From Acidobacteriota bacterium (lineage in GTDB: Bacteria; Acidobacteriota; Blastocatellia; Pyrinomonadales; Pyrinomonadaceae): a stretch of 64,000 nucleotides of DNA. Position 1 is the stretch's first letter. Every line of letters starts with the position of its first letter. The position numbers and the translations under genes are program-made. The stretch spans positions 310,001-374,000 of the forward strand of contig JAIVJZ010000001.1 of assembly GCA_020199775.1 (NCBI GenBank). Reading direction: 5' to 3'. Shown here in pieces: positions 59,894 to 64,000 of the stretch. The notes below the pieces were generated by a model. It did no database searches. It saw nothing but the letters and a program-made list of their open reading frames with translations, and was not told the origin of the DNA.

Positions 59894-62455
59894 ATGAGAC
59901 TCATCATCACCGAGAAACCTTCGATGGGGCACGACGTGGCGGCCGCGCTCGGCGCGACGCGGCGCGGCGAAGGCTACCTCGAAGGCAAGCACGACATCAT
60001 CACGTGGTGCATCGGCCACCTCGTCGAACTCGACGACCCCGAAGAGTACGATCCGAAGTTCAAGTCGTGGCGGCTGGAGACGCTGCCGATCATTCCCGAA
60101 GAGTTCAAGTATCACGCGTCGGAGCGCACGCTCGATCAATTCAAAGTCATCAAGACCCTGCTCGGACGCGACGACGTGACGAGCGTGGTTAACGCGGCCG
60201 ACGCGGGGCGCGAGGGCGAGTTGATCTTCGATCTCGTCTACACGCTCGCGCGCTCGCGCAAGCCCGTCGAACGCCTCTGGATTTCTTCGCTCACGCGCGA
60301 CGAGATCATCGCCGGTTTCAACCGCCTCAAGCCCGCTGCGGAATACACCGGCCTGCGCGATTCGGCGCGCTCGCGGCAACAGGCCGACTGGCTCGTCGGC
60401 TTAAACGCCACGCGCGCGCAGACCATCAAGGCGCGCGGCGCGGGACACGACGGCGTCTATTCTCTGGGGCGCGTGCAGACGCCGACGCTCGCGCTCATCG
60501 TCGGCCGCGACGAGGAGATCGCGAATTTCGTCCCGACGAATTACTACGAGGTGGTCGCCGATTTCGAGCCGGCGGCGGGCGCGTATCGCGGCACGTGGTT
60601 CAACAAACAGGGGAGCCGTTTCGATCACAAGGACGCCGCCGAGGCCGTCGTCTTCAAAGTCAAAGGCAAGCCGGGCGCGGTCGAAAAAGTCGAAAAGAAG
60701 GCGACGAAGGAACGCGCGCCGCTGCTGTACGATCTCACTGCCTTGCAGCGCGCCGCCAACGCGCGCTACGCCTTCTCGGCCGCGCGCACGCTCGAACTCG
60801 CGCAGACGCTCTACGAGAAAAAGTTCATCACCTATCCGCGCACCTCTTCGCGCCACCTCTCCACGAGCGTCAATCAGGAACTGAAAGGCCACGTCGAGGC
60901 GGCGGGCGTCGGGCCTTACGTGAAGTTCATCGAGACGATTCTGGCGCGCGGCACGCCGAAGCTCACGAGCCGCCACGTTGACGACAAGAAGGTGACGGAT
61001 CACCACGCCGTTATCCCGACGAAGCAACGCGTCGAGCCGAACGCGCTCGCGCCCGACGAGAAGCGCATCTACGACCTCGTCGCGCGCCGCTTCCTCGCGG
61101 CCTTCTACCCGGACGCCGAGCTTGAGCGCACGACGATCACCACGGCGGTCGAGGGCGAACGGTTCATCACGCGCGGGACGGTGGTGCTCAAGGCGGGCTG
61201 GCGCGAAGTTGACCCGCCCGGAAAAGAAGACCGGAAGCGGGCGGACGGCGATGACGAGGCGGAAGACGCGGAGTTGCCGCCCGTGCGTGCGCAGGAAGCG
61301 GTGGAGACGAAGAACGTCGAAGCCGTGGCGAAGCAGACGAAAGCGCCGCCGCGTTATTCGGAGTCGAGTTTGCTCGGCGCGATGGAGACGGCGGGGAAGA
61401 AGGTGGAAGACGAGGAGTTGCGCCTCGCGATGAAGGATTCGGGACTCGGCACGCCCGCCACGCGCGCCGCCGTCATCGAGACGCTCCTGAAACGCGACTA
61501 CATCGTGCGCGACAAGAAATCCCTGACGGCGACGCCGAAGGGCATCGCGGTGATCAAACTGCTGCCCTCGCAACTTCTCAAGTCGGCCGAACTGACGGGC
61601 AGTTGGGAGCAGAAGTTGGCGCGGATGGCGCGCGGCGAGTACGCGCGCGACGCGTTCATGGGCGAAGTGAAAGTGATGGTGACGGAACTCGTCGGGCAGA
61701 TCGCGGCCGCCGAGATGGAGCGCGCCGTGGCGGGCGAGGGGGGCGCGAAGCGTCCGGCGTCGGCGGCGTCGCCGCGCCCGGAAGACGCCGTCGATTGTCC
61801 GAAGTGTAAGTTGGAAGAGCGCGCGGGCTTTCTCGTCGAACGCGTGAGCGCGAGCGGGAAGTTTCTCGTCTGCTCCGAAGGGCGCGACGCGTGCGGCTTT
61901 ATCAGCGACGCGCCGAAGAACGCGAAGCAGCGCAAGTTGATGCTCGCGACGAAGTGCGATGCGTGCGGCGCGGCGATGCGCCTGCGCGTCCCGCGCGAGA
62001 AGGGTAAGCGCGCGTCTCTCTCTTGCGTGCGTTACCCGGAGTGTCGCGGCGTGCGCTGGTTCGACGAAAAGGGGACGCTCGAAGAGGCGAAGGCCGCGCC
62101 CGAGACGGGCGAGCCGTGCAAGGAGTGCGGCGCGCCGACCGTGAAGCGCGGCCCGTTTAAAAACGAGAGCTACTTCTGGGGCTGCACGCGTTGGAAGAGC
62201 GACAAGAGCGGCTGCAACGCCGCGCCCCTGTGGATCAACGAGACGCGCGCGGCGGCGGGCGAGGGCGCGTCGGCATCGGCGTCGGCGTCGGCCGTCAGGG
62301 TCGAGACCGGCCCTCCGTGCCCGGAGTGCGAGACGCCGACCGTGAAGCGCGGCCCGTCGAGCGCGGGCAGTTATTTCTGGTCGTGCCCGAAGTGGCGCAG
62401 CAACGGCACGGGCTGCAACTCGAAACCGATCTGGATCAACGAAGCGCGGGCTTGA
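59894..62455 (+). CDS. topB: DNA topoisomerase III TopB, with C-terminal zinc fingers
   Basis: This type IA topoisomerase relaxes and decatenates DNA. TOPRIM motifs LIITEKPSMGHDVA at residue 3 and NAADAGREGELIFDL near 100 hold the acidic metal ligands. The active-site Tyr is in KKFITYPRTSSRHLS near 315. DSGLGTPATRAAVIETLL is a further type IA signature. The last ~250 residues carry three or four zinc-finger repeats (CPKC...C; GEPCKECGAPTVKRGP; GPPCPECETPTVKRGP), separated by an Ala/Ser linker. 853 residues. No topoisomerase I is nearby, so it is taken as TopB, but TopA-like annotations are possible. Confidence 0.93.
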   Translation: MRLIITEKPSMGHDVAAALGATRRGEGYLEGKHDIITWCIGHLVELDDPEEYDPKFKSWRLETLPIIPEEFKYHASERTLDQFKVIKTLLGRDDVTSVVNAADAGREGELIFDLVYTLARSRKPVERLWISSLTRDEIIAGFNRLKPAAEYTGLRDSARSRQQADWLVGLNATRAQTIKARGAGHDGVYSLGRVQTPTLALIVGRDEEIANFVPTNYYEVVADFEPAAGAYRGTWFNKQGSRFDHKDAAEAVVFKVKGKPGAVEKVEKKATKERAPLLYDLTALQRAANARYAFSAARTLELAQTLYEKKFITYPRTSSRHLSTSVNQELKGHVEAAGVGPYVKFIETILARGTPKLTSRHVDDKKVTDHHAVIPTKQRVEPNALAPDEKRIYDLVARRFLAAFYPDAELERTTITTAVEGERFITRGTVVLKAGWREVDPPGKEDRKRADGDDEAEDAELPPVRAQEAVETKNVEAVAKQTKAPPRYSESSLLGAMETAGKKVEDEELRLAMKDSGLGTPATRAAVIETLLKRDYIVRDKKSLTATPKGIAVIKLLPSQLLKSAELTGSWEQKLARMARGEYARDAFMGEVKVMVTELVGQIAAAEMERAVAGEGGAKRPASAASPRPEDAVDCPKCKLEERAGFLVERVSASGKFLVCSEGRDACGFISDAPKNAKQRKLMLATKCDACGAAMRLRVPREKGKRASLSCVRYPECRGVRWFDEKGTLEEAKAAPETGEPCKECGAPTVKRGPFKNESYFWGCTRWKSDKSGCNAAPLWINETRAAAGEGASASASASAVRVETGPPCPECETPTVKRGPSSAGSYFWSCPKWRSNGTGCNSKPIWINEARA

Positions 62456-62543
62456 GAAAGGAGAGCCGGAATACGGGAGTCGGGATAAAAGCGAAGGGGT
62501 GAAATTCCTCCGGGTTCTGAATCCTGTCTTCGACGGCTTTGGT

Positions 62544-62975
62544 ATGACTGGTGCGTTGAAATTTCTGAAACTGCATCCGGCGGCGAAGTTGCCCGCGAGA
62601 GGCAGCGCAGAGGCCGCGGGACTCGATCTCTTCTCAGTCGAAGAGGTGACGCTTGCGGCGGGCGGGCGCGCCGGGGTGCGGACGGGCTTGTCGGTCGCCA
62701 TCCCGCGCGGCTTCTACGGGCGCGTCGCGCCGCGTTCGGGTCTCGCCGTGAAGTATGGGCTGGACGTTCTGGCCGGTGTGATAGACAGCGACTACCGGGG
62801 CGAGATCATCTGCGCGCTCGTCAACCACGGGCGGGAGACGTTGACGCTCGAAGCGGGTCAGCGCGTCGCGCAGTTGATCGTCGAAGCGATCATCACGCCC
62901 GAACCCGCTTGGGCGGACGCGCTCGACGAGACCGCGCGCGGCGCGGGCGGCTTCGGCAGCACCGGCGTCGGCTAG
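62544..62975 (+). CDS. dut: dUTP diphosphatase Dut
   Basis: This trimeric dUTPase hydrolyses dUTP to dUMP and pyrophosphate, keeping uracil out of DNA. All five motifs are seen: AAGLDLFS (1), RSGLAVKYGLDV (2), GVIDSDYRGEI (3, catalytic Asp/Tyr), GQRVAQLIV (4) and RGAGGFGSTG (5, the phosphate-binding flexible tail). 143 residues. The start MTGALKFLKLHP is assigned from family length; an upstream GTG at 62499 is possible and no ribosome site decides. It follows topB closely. Confidence 0.93.
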   Translation: MTGALKFLKLHPAAKLPARGSAEAAGLDLFSVEEVTLAAGGRAGVRTGLSVAIPRGFYGRVAPRSGLAVKYGLDVLAGVIDSDYRGEIICALVNHGRETLTLEAGQRVAQLIVEAIITPEPAWADALDETARGAGGFGSTGVG

Positions 62976-63009
62976 GTTGAAATGACGACCGTATTACGTC
63001 TTTAGAAGA

Positions 63010-63118
63010 CAATGAACGAGCGGAAGGACGAAGGGCGTGGGATGAAACAAGGGCTTCGGCGGGTTGAGCGGTTCTCTTGTTCGTCCTTCTGCCTTCATCC
63101 TTCACCCCTCGATTAACT
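63010..63118. repeat. heptad inverted repeat (AAGGACG unit) before the response-regulator gene
   Basis: Left units CAATGAA, CGAGCGG, AAGGACG, AAGGGCG, TGGGATG from 63010. Right units TTGTTCG, TCCTTCT, GCCTTCA, TCCTTCA, CCCCTCG, ATTAACT from 63077 up to the ATG at 63119. The arms are complementary. Confidence 0.82.
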
Positions 63119-64000
63119 ATGCCCCTCCAGTTGAATGAAAACATGAAAGCCCTCGTCATCGACGACGAACACGTGATCCGCGCCAACGTGACCGAGGTGT
63201 TGCGCGAGGACGGTTGGGTGGTGAGCGAGGCCGAGTCGGCGGAGCACGCCTTCGAGTTGCTCGGCCGCGAGACGTGGGCGCTCGTCTTCTGCGACGTGAA
63301 ACTCGGCGGCGACGGCGGGCACGACGGCTTCGCCGTGCTCCGCCGCTTCACGGAGGAACAGCCGCAGGCGCAGATCGTGTTGATGACCGGACACGGCTCG
63401 GCGGTGGGCGCGCTCGACGCCGTCGCCTCCGGCGCATACGACTACCTGATGAAGCCGTTCGACAACGACGAGGTGCTCGCCATCTCGCAGGCGGTCAGAA
63501 ACGGCATCGAGAAGCGCGCCCGCCAGAACACGACCGGCGATCTTTTGCCGCCCGTCTACACCTCGGACATCGATCTGGTCGGGCAGAGCGCGGCCTTCGT
63601 CGAGATGATGAAACTCGTGGGGCGCGTGGCGGGGACGAACCTGCCGGTGCTCGTGACGGGCGAATCGGGGACGGGCAAAGAGGTGGTCGCGCGCGCCATT
63701 CACCGGCGCAGCCAGCGCGCCGGAAACGCTTTCGTCGCCGTCAACTGCGGCGCGATCCCGGCCGAGTTGATCGAGTCGGAGTTGTTCGGCCACGTGCGCG
63801 GGTCGTTCACGGGCGCGACGATGGACAGGCGCGGGCTGTGGCAGGAAGCGCACCTTGGCACGATCTTCCTCGACGAGATCACGGAGACGACGCCCGCCTT
63901 TCAGGTGAAACTGCTGCGCGCCTTGCAGGAGGGCGAGATACGCCGCGTCGGCTCGAACCATACGCTGCAAGTTGACGTGCGCGTCATCGCCGCCACCAAC
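63119..64000 (+). CDS. sigma-54-dependent response regulator (NtrC family), 3' partial
   Basis: The gene runs off the right edge. The receiver domain starts [16 protein letters not shown] (codon 9); the phosphoacceptor Asp is in [10 protein letters not shown] near residue 60 and the Lys in [10 protein letters not shown] near 110. The AAA+ domain begins near 155 ([17 protein letters not shown]), with Walker [16 protein letters not shown], the sigma-54 contact loop GSFTGATM (GAFTGA in most relatives; Ala to Ser) and Walker [18 protein letters not shown] and VIAATN follow at the edge. It activates sigma-54 promoters; targets are unknown, but a candidate promoter lies at 9.8 kb. Confidence 0.92.
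   Translation, partial: MPLQLNENMKALVIDDEHVIRANVTEVLREDGWVVSEAESAEHAFELLGRETWALVFCDVKLGGDGGHDGFAVLRRFTEEQPQAQIVLMTGHGSAVGALDAVASGAYDYLMKPFDNDEVLAISQAVRNGIEKRARQNTTGDLLPPVYTSDIDLVGQSAAFVEMMKLVGRVAGTNLPVLVTGESGTGKEVVARAIHRRSQRAGNAFVAVNCGAIPAELIESELFGHVRGSFTGATMDRRGLWQEAHLGTIFLDEITETTPAFQVKLLRALQEGEIRRVGSNHTLQVDVRVIAATN

Noticed and set aside
13273..63118. Tandem repeats as CRISPR arrays
   Set aside because: Units are 7-8 bp with no spacers between them, arms are inverted, and no cas gene is near.

Overview
The window is a 64 kb piece of a GC-rich Gram-negative chromosome. It most likely comes from an acidobacterium of the Blastocatellia/Pyrinomonadaceae type. That placement is inferred from gene content: a fused Kgd-type 2-oxoglutarate dehydrogenase beside outer-membrane and lipoprotein genes, the TIGR02587/TIGR02588-like pair, many CHAT/TPR and coiled-coil proteins, and TTG/GTG starts. 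No 16S rRNA or tRNA is present to confirm it. Coding density is high and both ends cut through genes.

Layout. 1-4.5 kb: the end of a GGDEF-EAL c-di-GMP phosphodiesterase, a Porin_5-like porin and an MreB-type actin. 4.6-9.7 kb: a site-2 protease with CBS domains, a truncated CDF transporter, and the conserved cdaA-cdaR-glmM cluster (c-di-AMP synthesis and cell-wall precursor supply). 9.7-10.0 kb: a gene-free stretch with a near-consensus sigma-54 promoter, an upstream palindrome and three successive RNA hairpins. 10.1-13.3 kb: an M3-like peptidase that has lost its zinc site, aroB and a small membrane protein. 13.4-22.2 kb (minus strand): a radical SAM/B12 protein, then the macromolecular-synthesis genes mutS2-dnaG-rpoD, in which rpoD carries an out-of-frame deletion, and a CheW-like protein. 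22.3-28.5 kb: a rhomboid protease, two fatty-acid oxidation type enzymes, an MBL-fold hydrolase, ribH and nusB. 28.7-37.2 kb: the TIGR02587/02588-like pair, an amidase with a small Tat-signal partner, CheA, a VWA lipoprotein and a DUF1287 protein. 37.4-44.7 kb: Kgd and a frameshifted TPR-CHAT protein. 44.8-53.9 kb: envelope proteins of unknown role, argE, hutF, a second MBL hydrolase, an SDR and a dienelactone hydrolase. 54-64 kb: a Tat-exported amidase, a membrane-protein trio, a creatininase-family protein, topB, dut and the start of a sigma-54 response regulator.

The most striking property lies between the genes. About 18 intergenic spacers hold degenerate tandem repeats with an exact 7-bp period, and two more have an 8-bp period. 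Most are arranged as a left arm, a short loop and the reverse-complementary right arm. The unit sequence is largely private to each site, but the period and architecture are shared. The elements sit against gene ends, and several genes (enoyl-CoA hydratase, ribH, argE, dienelactone hydrolase, one amidase, rpoD) take their stop codon from the repeat. They interrupt the cdaA-cdaR-glmM and ribH-nusB clusters without obvious U-tracts, so they are unlikely to be simple terminators. This, the sigma-54/hairpin locus and the rpoD deletion are the main things to follow up.
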